In this document: positions 49,966-60,400 of the stretch, piece by piece
Layout: every line of letters begins with the position of its first letter
Position numbering within the stretch: position 1 is the first letter of the stretch
Source: Pipra filicauda
Taxonomy: Eukaryota > Chordata > Aves > Passeriformes > Pipridae
Direction: 5' to 3'
DNA length: 64,000 bases
Assembly (NCBI RefSeq): GCF_003945595.2
Contig: NW_024104553.1
Span: 434,001-498,000 of the forward strand
The notes under the pieces: generated by a model
Database searches by the model: none
What the model saw: the letters and a program-made list of their open reading frames with translations, nothing else
Told to the model about the DNA's origin: nothing
Program-made: the position numbers and the translations under genes

Positions 49966-50592
49966 TGTGTTGGGTCAACCACCTTGTCTGTGTGTGTGTC
50001 AGGGGCATGGCCATGGTTGGGCCTGAAGCCTCATTGCAGTGTTGGGAGGAACATGGTCCACAGCCAACACAGCTGAGTCCATGGAGGGCACATGGCAGTA
50101 TCAGGAGCCATGTGGCTGAGCTGTCAATCAAAAAGGCTGGCCAGGTAGCCCGCCCACACCACACCTCTGGAGCGTCTGACTGGCTACAGCACCCCTCACT
50201 TTGGCTGGGAGGGCATTGAGTAGTCAGTCAACCAGATGTCCTGCCTGGGAGGGGTAGCCACAGTAGCCAAACCATACAAATATAGGCACAGAGGGGCTCC
50301 ATCTGTGCCTGTCTTCTCTGTAGACATCTGCCACCATGTGACCTCTTGGTGGTAACACTCTCTCTGTCTGTCTGTCTGTCTGTCTGTCTGTGTCTGTCTG
50401 TCTGTCTTTCCCTAATCTCTTGTGGGTAACTTAAAACTGATGGGTCTTATTTCACTTATTTGTGGGTTGTTGTGTGCTGAGTGCTTTGTGGAATGCTTCT
50501 CCTTGATTGGTTGTTACTCCTGTAAACCCTTTCGCCCAAACACCCATTTTCTCTCTAAATTAAAAGAAGTTCTCTTGGGAAGTGCTTGTAGT
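49966..50592 (+). mobile_element. LTR-like unit, ends uncertain
   Basis: It opens near TGTGTTGGGTCAACC, has a TATA-like ACAAATATAGGC at about 50276 followed by GGCTCC, then a (TCTG)n tract, then a pyrimidine-rich U5-like stretch with AAATTAAAAG. The minus-strand CR1 abuts it on the right. The layout resembles U3-R-U5, but neither target duplications nor a clear CA end were found. Confidence 0.3.
50352..50408. repeat. (TCTG)n microsatellite
   Basis: About a dozen TCTG units with one interruption (TGTGTCTG). Likely polymorphic in length. Confidence 0.92.
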
Positions 50593-50658
50593 GAATCATA
50601 GAATCAACCAGGCTGGAAAAGACCTCTGAGATCATCAAGTCCAACCTTTGATCTAACA

Positions 50659-50992
50659 TGGTACATGGTATGGCCAGTCTTAGTGAGCGAAGATTTGGGA
50701 AAGGTCTTTACCCTTTGAGCCTGCGCAGTGGATTTTTTAGGTGAGACACAGTGTGCGCTGAACTGAGCCCACCCTTTAATCCTAAGGTTCATCTGCCGGG
50801 GCCAAGCAAGCTTGGACAGTGGCAGTGAGGTTCTCAGGACGTAGGTTTGTTTAGAGTGACCTTCTCTTAGATGGATGGCCTTACAGGGCTGATGAGCTCC
50901 ATCTGCCCGGGGAAGTCCCCTGACCGGGAATCAAACCTGGGCCGCAGTGGTGAGAGTGCTGCATCCTAACCACTAGACCACCAGGGGGTCCC
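50659..50992 (-). mobile_element. SINE with tRNA-Glu(CTC) head and RTE-like tail, copy 2
   Basis: Same structure as the copy at 46845 but reversed. The tRNA-like head is at the right (50987-50916). The body shares CCTTAGGATTAAAGGGTGGG and TTTTTTAGGTGAGACACAGT-type blocks with copy 1, and the tail reads AAGACTGGCCATACCATGTA then CCATG. Its T-loop has the normal seven bases, so the extra A of copy 1 is private to that copy. Confidence 0.86.
50916..50987 (-). pseudogene. tRNA-Glu(CTC)-derived head of SINE copy 2
   Basis: 72 bases with CTC in the anticodon position (ACTCTCACC) and a mismatched T-stem (CCAGG/CCCGG). It is part of the SINE, not a tRNA gene. Confidence 0.78.
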
Positions 50993-51050
50993 CCTTTGAT
51001 CTAACACCACTGTGGTTACTAGACCATGGCACTAATTGCCACATCCAATC

Positions 51051-51569
51051 TCATCTTAAAAACCTCGAGGGACAGTGATTCAACCTGGGCAGCCCATTCC
51101 AATGTCTGATTACTGTCTCTGTAAAAAATTTCTTGCTAATATCCAACCTAAACCTCCCCTGGCACAGCTTGAGACCATGCCCTCTTGTCCTACTGCTGGT
51201 TGCCTGGGAGAAGAGACCAACCCCCACCTGGCTACAACCTCCTTTCAGATAGTTGTAGAGAGTGATGAGGTCGCCCCTGAGCCTCCTCTTCTCCAGGCTG
51301 AAGAACCCCAGCTCCCTCAGCCTCTCCTCATAGGACTTGTGCTGCAGTCCCTTCACCAGCCTTGTTGCTCTTCTCTGGACCTGCTCCAGCACCTCAATAT
51401 CCCTCCTGAACTGAGGGGCCCAGAACTGGACACAGCATTCGAGGTGTGGCCTCACCAGTGCTGAGTACAGGGGAAGAATCACTTCCCTGGCCCTGCTGGC
51501 CACAGTGTTCCTGATACAGGCCAGGATGCCATTGGCCTTCTTGGCCACCTGGGCACACTGCTGGCTCAT
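51051..51569 (-). pseudogene. CR1 reverse transcriptase, C-terminal part
   Basis: The 172-codon frame contains [48 protein letters not shown] and [19 protein letters not shown], the C-terminal 'thumb' region of CR1 ORF2. Separated by a frameshift from the upstream reverse-transcriptase frame. Confidence 0.9.
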
Positions 51570-51571
51570 GT

Positions 51572-52228
51572 TCAGCTTCCTGTCAATCCAAACTCCCAGG
51601 TCCCTTTCTGCCTGGCTGCTCTCCAGCCACTCTGTGCCCAGCCTGTAGCGCTGCAGGGGGTTGTTGTGGCCAAAGCGGAGGACTCAGCATTGGCCTTGTT
51701 GAACCTCATCCTGTTGGAATCAGACCATCTCTCCAGCTTGTCCAGATTACTCTGAAGAGCCCTCCTGCCTTCCAGCAGATCAACACGCCCCTCCAACATG
51801 GTGTCATCTGCAAATTTGCTAATGGTGGACTCAATCCCCTCATCTAAATCATCGATAAAGATATTAAAGAGGACTGGGCCCAACACTGATCCCTGGGGGA
51901 CACCACTAAGTGACTGGCTGCCAACTGGATGCAGCCCCGTTCACCACCACCCTCTGGGCCTGGCCCTCCAGCCAGTTCCTAACCCAGCACAGAGTGCCCC
52001 TGTCCAAGCCGTGAGCTGCCAGCTTTTTCAGGAGTATGCTATGGGAGACAGTGTCAAAGGCTTTGCTGAAGTCCAGGTAGACACATGCACAGCCTTCCCC
52101 TCATCCACCAGGCGGGTCACCTGATCATAAAAGGAGATCAGGTTGGTCAGACAGGACCTGCCCTTCCTAAACCTGTGCTGGCTGGGTCTGATCCTTGTCC
52201 ATCCTGTAGCTGTTATGTGATCCAACAA
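51572..52228 (-). pseudogene. CR1 reverse transcriptase, catalytic part, frame-broken
   Basis: Two frames together cover FRKGRSCLTNLISFYDQVTR (52228-52028) and [20 protein letters not shown] with the catalytic FADDT box (51886-51572). At least two frameshifts separate them. Confidence 0.88.
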
Positions 52229-52382
52229 AGAATGGAGGTTTTCCTTGCCCCTCCTTTTGCTACTGATGTATTTGTAGAAGCGCTTCTTGTTATCCCTAAT
52301 AGAAGTGGCTAGATTGAGTTCAAATTGTGCCTTTGTCTCTCTAATTTTCTTTCTACATGACCTAACTATATTCCTAAACTCT

Positions 52383-53324
52383 TCATGAGTAGCCAGCCCT
52401 TTTTTCTATAGTTGGTAAGCTCTCTTTTTTTATCCTCATTTCCTTCAAAATCTCTCTGTTCAGCCAGGCTGGCCGTCTTCCCTGCCGGCTTGCCTTTCGG
52501 CAGACTGGGACAGCCTGCTCCTGTGCTTTCAAGACTTCCTTCTTGAAACATGTCCATCCCTCCCAGACCCCTTTGTTTTCAAGGGCTGTTTCCCAAGGTA
52601 CTCTCTGAATCAGACTTCTGAATAGGCTGAAATCTACCCTGTGGAAGTCCAGGGTAGAAGTTTTATTGATGGCCCTCTTTGCATCCCTGAGTACTGAAAA
52701 CTCTATAATTTCATGGTCACTGTGCCCCAGACAGCCCCTGACCACCACATCTCCCACCAGCCCCTCTCTGTTTGAGAACAGAAGGTCTAGCGGGGCCCCA
52801 CCCCTGGTAGGCTCATTTACCAGCTGGAGCAGGAAATTATCTTCCATACACTCTAGGAATACCCTAGACTGCCTCTTCTCTGCTGTGTTGAGTTTCCAGC
52901 AAACATCCGACAGATTAAAGTCACACAAAAGAACAAGGGCTGGCAATTTTGAGACATCCGCCAGCTGCTTGTAGAATAATTCATCACCCTCATCATCCTG
53001 GTTGGGTGGTCTGTTACAGACTCCTACCAGGATGTCAGCCTTGTTGGCCTTTCCCCTGAGTCTGATCCACAGGCATTCAACCGTATCGTTACTGACTTCA
53101 AATTCTACAGAGTCAAGAGACTCTCTAACACATAGAGCCACTCCTCCACCTCTCCTACCTTGCCTGAGCCTTCCGAAGAGCTTGTAGCCACCCATGGCAG
53201 CATGGCAGTCATGCGAGTCATTCCACCACATTTCCGTGATGGTGACTACAGCACAGCTTTCCTGCTGCACGATGGCTTCCAGCTCCTCTTGTTTGTTACC
53301 CATACTGCGTGCATTTGTGTACAT
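52383..53324 (-). pseudogene. CR1 ORF2 endonuclease domain
   Basis: 313-codon open frame of an APE-type endonuclease: NARSMGNKQEELE start, catalytic T-E-M-W-W, LLCDFNLSD (usually GDFN, so one residue has changed) and GHSDHE. It nicks target DNA in CR1 transposition. It is still open over its full length, so the copy is not very old, but it reads out of frame into the rest of ORF2. Confidence 0.92.
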
Positions 53325-53422
53325 GTACTTCAGCTAGGCTGCTGATCTCACTTCTAACTCTGGCTTTTCAGCCTTGGGCTCATCTCTGGAGAACCTGGTT
53401 TCAACCCCTTCCCCCTTCAAAC

Positions 53423-53980
53423 CTAGTTTAAAGCCCTCCTGATCAGCCCTGACAACTTATGGGTTATAGTCCTTTTGCCCTTGCTAGATAGATGAAGCCC
53501 ATCTGACTCTGGCAGGCTAGGTACCATAGAATTTGCCCCCTGGTCAAAAAACCCAAAATTCTGCCAGTGGCACCAATCCTTTAGCCATCTATTGATAAGA
53601 TGGGTTTTCCTACTCCTCTCCTCATTCATCCCTGCTACTGCAGGAACTGAGGTGAACACCACCTGTGCTCCTGTCCCCTTAACTAATTGACTCAGAGCCT
53701 TGAAGTCCCTTTTAATTAGCCTGGTACCTCTTTCATTAATGTCATCACTGCCAGCCTGGACCACCAGCAGTGGATAATAATCAGAGGGCCGGATTAGCTC
53801 AGGGAGTCTTCTACTAATATCCCTCACCTGCACCTCGGGAAGGCAGCAGACTTCCCTGTGGGATGGGTCCGGTCGGCACATAGGGCCTTTAGTTCCCCTC
53901 AGAAGGGAGTCGCCTACTACCACTACCCTTCTTTTTTCTTTATAGCTGTGGTTGTAATCTGTCTGGTAGATGGGGTGCAA
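53423..53980 (-). pseudogene. CR1 ORF1 esterase-like domain
   Basis: 185-codon frame with the GDSL-type hydrolase signatures of CR1 ORF1: VVVGDSLLRG (nucleophile Ser block), QAGSDDIN (block III, usually GxND) and DGLHLSSKG (Asp-His block). The N-terminal part of ORF1 is missing or beyond a frameshift. Confidence 0.88.
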
Positions 53981-54060
53981 CTGGGAAACCCTTCAGGCAG
54001 ATCCTCTTCTTGACTGTCCTCTGCCTGACTTTCTGGGCCCAGGGCCTCATATCTGTGTTC

Positions 54061-55966
54061 TCTTTATGTGATTCAAGGTATCAAAGATCTTAAAGGCTTT
54101 GCAAAAGTTGATGTGAGTGAAACTCTTGGAGTCTTAAATAAAAGTAAAATGCCCGGGCAAGCATGTGTCTTTAGACCCAGGGCTTTATGCCACATAACAT
54201 CATCTGTATCATTATTTTCTTTTGCTTCTAGTGCTCTCAAGACTTCAGCAAACAGAATTGAGCTCTGCACATTCTGCACCCCCTCCTGGCACTGTGACTG
54301 TTTTCAAGAGGGCTCCAATAGGGTGCAGCTGCAACCTGAAATCATACTGTTGGGAAAGAAACCTTGTTCTAGTGGCTGAATTTCAGCTCAGGCTCTTTTG
54401 TTTGGCCCTTCCGTGAGCTGTGCTTTAGATGGGCCGATTCCTGTACCTTGATGATCCTGACCTGTCTGAGTTGACTTCACTTCCCTGCTTGACCTTGAAT
54501 TGCTCTCATGAGTACAAAGGTGTCTGGTGATGACTGGTGTCCGGTAATGACTGGTGTCCATGGTTGCTCTCACTGGCTGTGGTCTGCTCTTCTCATTCAT
54601 GTTTTGTGGAACTGTCTTCATTAAAAAAAGGATATTGAAGAAAGGGAAGCTCTTGTAGAAGAGGTCTTGTCTTTCTGACAGTGGCCAGAAGAAATGAGAA
54701 ATACAAACAGTTGTTTTTCCTTGAAGGTCCTTCCCAGCTTCTGGCACTTGGGGGTAGGACCTATGGAGCCTGAAGATACAGCTGTACCAGCAGGCATTCA
54801 TAAGCCTATCTTCCCTGAGTGCAGTGAGGGCTGTAGACCTTAGTGTGCCAAAGAACTCCAAGCAGCTCCCTGCCTCTCATGGATTCAAAGGCCATCTGTC
54901 CATCTTTGTTAATTTTTCAGGGACAGATTCTCTGCCAATATACATGAAATTTCTACCATTTTGGGTGTGTTGGGCTAGCAGTTCAAACAGTCTAAATGGC
55001 AAGTATTGCATCACTTGGTGCATTGGTTTGCCACTGAACCCCAAATCTTAAAAGCTTTCCTTAAAATATCCACCTATACTAAGTTCCTGGCTCTGAACTG
55101 GGAGGTGGCTGATTTTCTTCTTTTTGATCTATTTTGTCCAAAAGACATTAGGTGGAAGATATTTACTTGGATGCCTCTGGATTTGCTAGCTGACTCCTCT
55201 GCTTCATTATTAATGAAGAGACTTTACTGTAACCTGCTTCATGCACAGTGGGACATAATACATACTGTACATGTAGAAACCAAGCCTAAAATGACAAGAA
55301 CAACCTTTAAATAACTCTTGTGTCCCATTAGCCAGATAATAACACCTGATGGGTAAAAGATACACTCACAGAGATCTCGCAGAAAACCCCTCAAAAATGA
55401 CTTCTGAAAACCTCTAAAATTGTTGGCATGTGTGTTATTTGTGAAATTAATAGACAGTATTTTTTCCACATGGCATAGTTGTTAAGAACAACATGTTCAG
55501 CCTCATCTTTGTGTTGTATAGGAACACTCTCTGAGACTCTGATCAGATTAATTGAACCTGTCCTTTATCATTTGCAGAACTCCAAATGAGTCCCCTGGAC
55601 TCCCCTCTTTCAATAGGAACAGCTTTAAGTTTCTCCCTTTCTGAGTAGAGAGGAGTCAAAGAAGAGAAAAAGCCTATGAACAATGGGAGAAAAGGAGGTT
55701 AAGGTTCACATTTGCTGTTTCTGGGGGGAAAGCTAAGTTTTGTTTTCTGTGTATGGCCTTTCTCCTATTGTCTAGGAATTTGTCCCAATGGATCCAAAAA
55801 TCACAAAAGACATCTCTGAAGACTGGTCCAAGTCCCAAACCGGTGTCATCCAGAATAGGTTGCTCAGGTCCTGACCCATTAGCTCTCAGCGGACTCATCA
55901 TCCATCTGAAAGCAAAAGTTCATATATTCCTGCTTTTCTCTCCTATTAAAGGAAACTGCCCATTAT
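54061..55966. other. Unassigned DNA between two CR1 copies
   Basis: No gene or repeat recognised. It may be unique sequence or the diverged 5' end of the flanking CR1. Confidence 0.4.
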
Positions 55967-57405
55967 AGAATCATAGAATTGTTTAGAATGGAAAAGACCT
56001 TTAAGAACACTGAGCCCAACTATTAACCATCTCTTCTGGCCTATTCTGCCTAAAGAGCCATACCCACCCATCACAGCCCTCCAGGCACATGAGCCTGGAG
56101 GCATCATGTGAGGCACCATATCCCCATGATCCAAAGGAGATCATAACCATGGAACTGCACACAGATTTTTAATTACTCTTGTTTGTTCCCCATGCTGCAT
56201 GAATCACTATTCAAGCACTTCAGAGAAGCATCCATCTTTCTCCATGATGCTGTCCTGTAGGAACATCCTTAGCTGTGGGTATACTCCGGGGCTGAGCCCT
56301 CTTCAGCCTTGCACTGTTGAATATGACGTTTTTCTTCTCCATATCACCGTGCTGTCAACCCACTACACCACTGCCTTACTTAGCTGGTTATTCCACCCTC
56401 CCCTAATCCTTCCTAATTTAAAGGTCTCTTCACCAGGTTACCAACTCATTGACAGAGATGTTTTTGTTCCACTTAGATGAATTCAGTCTCTGTCTAGCAG
56501 CCCATGATACTCAGAGAGGGTCTATGATTGTAAAATCCTGTTGTCATCTTGAGTTTTGCAGCAAGCTCTAGATTTACAGGATCATTCTGCTCTTCCTCAA
56601 ATGTTCTCCCCCCTTCCCATTCCCTTTTAGAGGCAGTACTGAAGAGAATGCCACTTCAGCACCTGTGTCCTTGACAATCATCCCCATGCGGTATTACTTG
56701 ATACCTTCCAGGTCTCCAAAGGAGATGTTGTCTGTGCCCACATGTATATGTAGTGGGGATGTAAGATTTCTGAAACTCTTCCAGTCTTCAAACTATCTTC
56801 AGTGTCCTGGATCCCTCTAAATCCCTCTAAATCCTCCTAGGCAGCATCAGGCTGGCAGCTGGAGGCCTCTATCCTGCACAGTAGGGAGTATCCTATTGTT
56901 ATTATTCACCATTCACTTCCTTCGGGCGCTACCATTTGATTTACGCTCAGTTGCCTACAGTGCTGTTCTGAAAAGAACTCCCAACCCCTCATCTGATACC
57001 ATGGCACTAAATCTATTTTGTAGTTGCTGATCTGCAGCTGAAGCTGCTGCCTACCCTCCTGGTGCCAGAAGTCCTTCATGGGAGTCTTCTTTTCCCAACC
57101 CACTGAGTACAGGCTCTGAATCCTCTTTTGCCTGTGCAATTGGGTGTTCAGACTCTTATGGGGTCTTGGAGAGGATTCTGTCCTCTTTTCTATAATCTCT
57201 GACACTGTGCAGACTTCCTATCTCCTCTTCCAGCTCTCTAACAAGTGTTCACCTCCTGCAGGCAAGAAGACCACTTCCCCTGCTCCAGCATCCCAGAGGT
57301 GCCCCAGGCTTATCCTGCAGTCTGGATCTGCAGCATTGCATCCATACTAGGGAGTTCAGCATGTGCCAGGAGCTGCTGTTGATGTTGTACCGTGCTGCAT
57401 GACCA
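55967..57405 (-). mobile_element. Old CR1-family LINE, 5' region plus 3' tail, minus strand
   Basis: At the left is the CR1 3' end (ATAGAATCATAGAATTG). From about 56180 rightward the minus strand shows decayed CR1 ORF1 sequence: a remnant of the NARSMGNKQ block near 56190, and HVGTDNISFGDLEGIK near 56690-56745, which parallels the GTNDI block of CR1 ORF1. Endonuclease and reverse transcriptase are absent, so the copy has a large internal deletion. Divergence is greater than in the neighbouring CR1. Confidence 0.65.
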
Positions 57406-60400
57406 CCAATGTTGAGCACACACACACTGTCGTCAGCACAATCTTTAGCTCCCTTCTATTTGTTGTTCTGTGCAATCTGGTGCATCTGTTTGCATCTTCC
57501 ATTACAGCAGCACAGCCCAATTTTTGATTCTGTGTGACACATTGCCAACTTAAGTGGTGGAGAGGAAAATCTTTTATTCCTGAGAAGCACAGAAATCCTG
57601 CAGCAGAGGGAAAACTCAAATGACACTCCTTCAAAGCAGAGGTTCATTCTCCTCCAATCTGCTCTTGTCTGTGTAGAGCTTCACCACCTTTTCATCACTT
57701 CTATTTCAGTGCATCTGATAAAAGCCCAGGCCTACAAATCTATCTGCCATGCAAAATTTTTCTTAGGGCTCATCAGGGGGTTATAGCTGCTTCAGTGGTA
57801 AGGCAGTAACTGCAATAAGGAAGAGGATTCTTCCAGCATGCCTGACTCCTAGGAGCATTACATTTGATGACTTCTGTGCAAAAATGAGAGCAAATGCAAA
57901 ATCTGAGCTGGTGTTTGATGGTAAAAGTAGCAGTCCCATTCAAAGCTGTGATATAGAACGAAGGACTTCCCTATTATCAACAGGCTCATTCCTGGACGGG
58001 GTGTGCTCAGCCTTCTAATTCAGTTTGTTTTAGAGACATCTTTAAAACAGACATCTTCTACTGAACAACTTTCTTCCATGTGCAAATATGGACATTGCTA
58101 CTACTGATGTGTTCTGTGGGCCACTTTCATAGACAGAAATTGAAGGAGAAATTAAATTCTTTTCTGCACAGTGATGGCTGAATGAGTGAAAGCTACTATC
58201 TGAAGGCTAGGCTAGATGAAAGTGTGGGACCTAAGATTGGAACAGGTCATGATAATCTGTGTGTCTGTTGGAGAGGAGGGAGAGAAGAGAGAACTTGGCT
58301 TGGAATGAGGTAGAGGACAGGGAAGGGTGAGTACTTCTGGCAATAATGAGAGGAGAAAGTCAACTATACTTTCTCGTGGCTTGGAATTAGCAGATATACT
58401 GTTTTTTCTCTAAAACACACTTTGAATAAATAAGATGTTGAGATACACTCCATAAACATAACAGCTTCCAAGAAAATTTAGCTTATGCATTTGCTTCTTC
58501 TTGCTAATACATCAGCCTAAAAAACTCCAAAGATGGATTTGCTGCTTATTCCAAGAAAGTCAATAGTATCACACTGGGAATAACTTGGAGTCAGACAGGG
58601 CTTAATGTAACATGGCATGTGTAAGACTTCCAAGCTTGATGCCATTTGCTCACAGATGGGATCACTGTAAGAATGCCAACAAACAGGCTTGAGAAGCTTG
58701 TGAAAATGAGGAGGGAAATAGCAAGCTCCAGGGTATAGGAAAAATAAGACTTTTCTGTGTGGCTCTTGTACTCATGACATTGGCTAGTATGTTTTCTTTA
58801 ATTTGCTCCCTTCCCACTGTCCCTGGGGAAACGGCTGCAACAGTAGAGACATGAGTCCTTGAGTTAAGCTGAGAGAAATATGGCAATGAGACTAGCAGGC
58901 TAATCAGATAAAAAAAATACCTTTCACATGGTCTTTGGAGACATCACTTGTAAATTACAGAACTAGGGTTGGTGGGTTTGTGGAGGAAAGCAGCTAATAG
59001 GCCTTATAACTAGCAGCTATGAGATCTCTTTGATGCAGCTCCCAATAGAATTTGTGAGGTACCTTGTTTAAAAAAAATTGTAGAAAAATATGAAATTTAA
59101 ACCCCATGTTGTAAATGTAATAGGAATGTTCTTTGCTCCAAGACTCAAAATAATTGTACTTTGAGATATTCTTTTAGTCTAACATTAATTTTGACCTTTC
59201 TGTGAATTGTGACACAAACATGTTTAAAACAGATAGTCATGCCCAAACCATCTCCATTATCAGCTAAAAAGATTTTTGTGTTATGTTGTAGTTAAGCTGT
59301 TTTAAACAAACACTCTCTCTTACTGTGCTATTTTCATGCTATAGTGCAGGTACTTAACAGACTGCACAAATTTATCATTCTCCTGTGTAGAATATACGAC
59401 TTTGCTGTTTTTCAAAGCTGATGCTTGAATACATAAAATATACTTTGTGTATATGCAGATTATCTGTCACAATATTTAGCTACTTTAAATTGTTGCCCAC
59501 TAAAGACTAATTTTTTCTTGAACTCCTATTATCCTTTCAGCTGTGAGAGGTATAGAATAGTTTAATCAGGATAAGCAGGATTATTAATATGCATCATATT
59601 CTGACTGCTGTCTTATTTCCCCTACCAGCTACTTGAAGGGCAGTAGCAGGGGTGATGAGGCTAAATTATTCAGGCAGTGCTAGCCAACATGCAGTGTTCT
59701 TCAGCTAAAGTGTGGGAATTTGAGTTGGTTGCAGGAGCACAGCAGGGCCCGGGAGCAAAGGGGTGGGATCCCTGCCCTTTCAAGAGATTTTCAAGAGTCT
59801 GCTGGACAAAGTGGCAACTGGTCCGATTTAGTTTTGGGGTAGTGTTGTTTTGAGAGAGATATGGGAGTAGAGAACTGCTTCTGTGAGTGTATGATCACAT
59901 TCCTCCTCTCCTCTAATCTTCTTCAGTGTTGGAGACCAGCTTCATTATCTCTACCTCATGACACCTGAGCGAGAACAAAAGTGCACATGTATGTCAAAGC
60001 CTAGACTCATCCTTCTCCATTGACATCTGCTCCTTGGTAATTCCTCCAGGGACAATTTATGCCCAGTGTTTTCTAGAAGTCAAGAGTAAAAGCCTTTTGC
60101 AAGAGTAAAAAGCTGGGGCTAAGTGAAGGCATGTGTTTGAAGCCATGGTCCTCCACGGAACCCAGAGAGGGATTGCCTTGCTGTTTGGGAGAAAGAAGGG
60201 GCCTGACACAGAGCTGTGTTTGTGTAAGGTCAACGGGCTAAGGAGAGACTGGGGGCCATTGTGAAGCAAGGGGCAGTCTTAGAAGATTGGGAATGAATGA
60301 GCAAGGCTGCAAAACTCATATGTGGACTGCAGATCATGAGCTTAATGGGGTTGGATCCCAAGCCCATTGTGCTGAGCAGTTCCCAGTAAAACATCCCAGA

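Larger units (their letters stand above)
50645..51006. repeat. 14-bp target-site duplication of the tRNA-Glu SINE, copy 2
   Basis: CCTTTGATCTAACA occurs at 50645-50658 and at 50993-51006. Removing one copy and the insert restores continuous CR1 3' sequence, so the SINE landed in an already resident CR1. Confidence 0.9.
50593..54060 (-). mobile_element. CR1 LINE with both ORFs recognisable, minus strand
   Basis: The 3' end (GAATCATAGAATC) is at the left, and the 5' side reaches about 54060. In order on the minus strand: ORF1 esterase-like (53980-53423), endonuclease (53324-52383), reverse transcriptase (52228-51051 in several frames), then the 3' untranslated region. The reverse-transcriptase N-terminal third is missing near 52225, where the linker runs directly into SQHRFRKGRSCL. 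A tRNA-Glu SINE sits in the 3' part. Frameshifts make it inactive. Confidence 0.93.
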
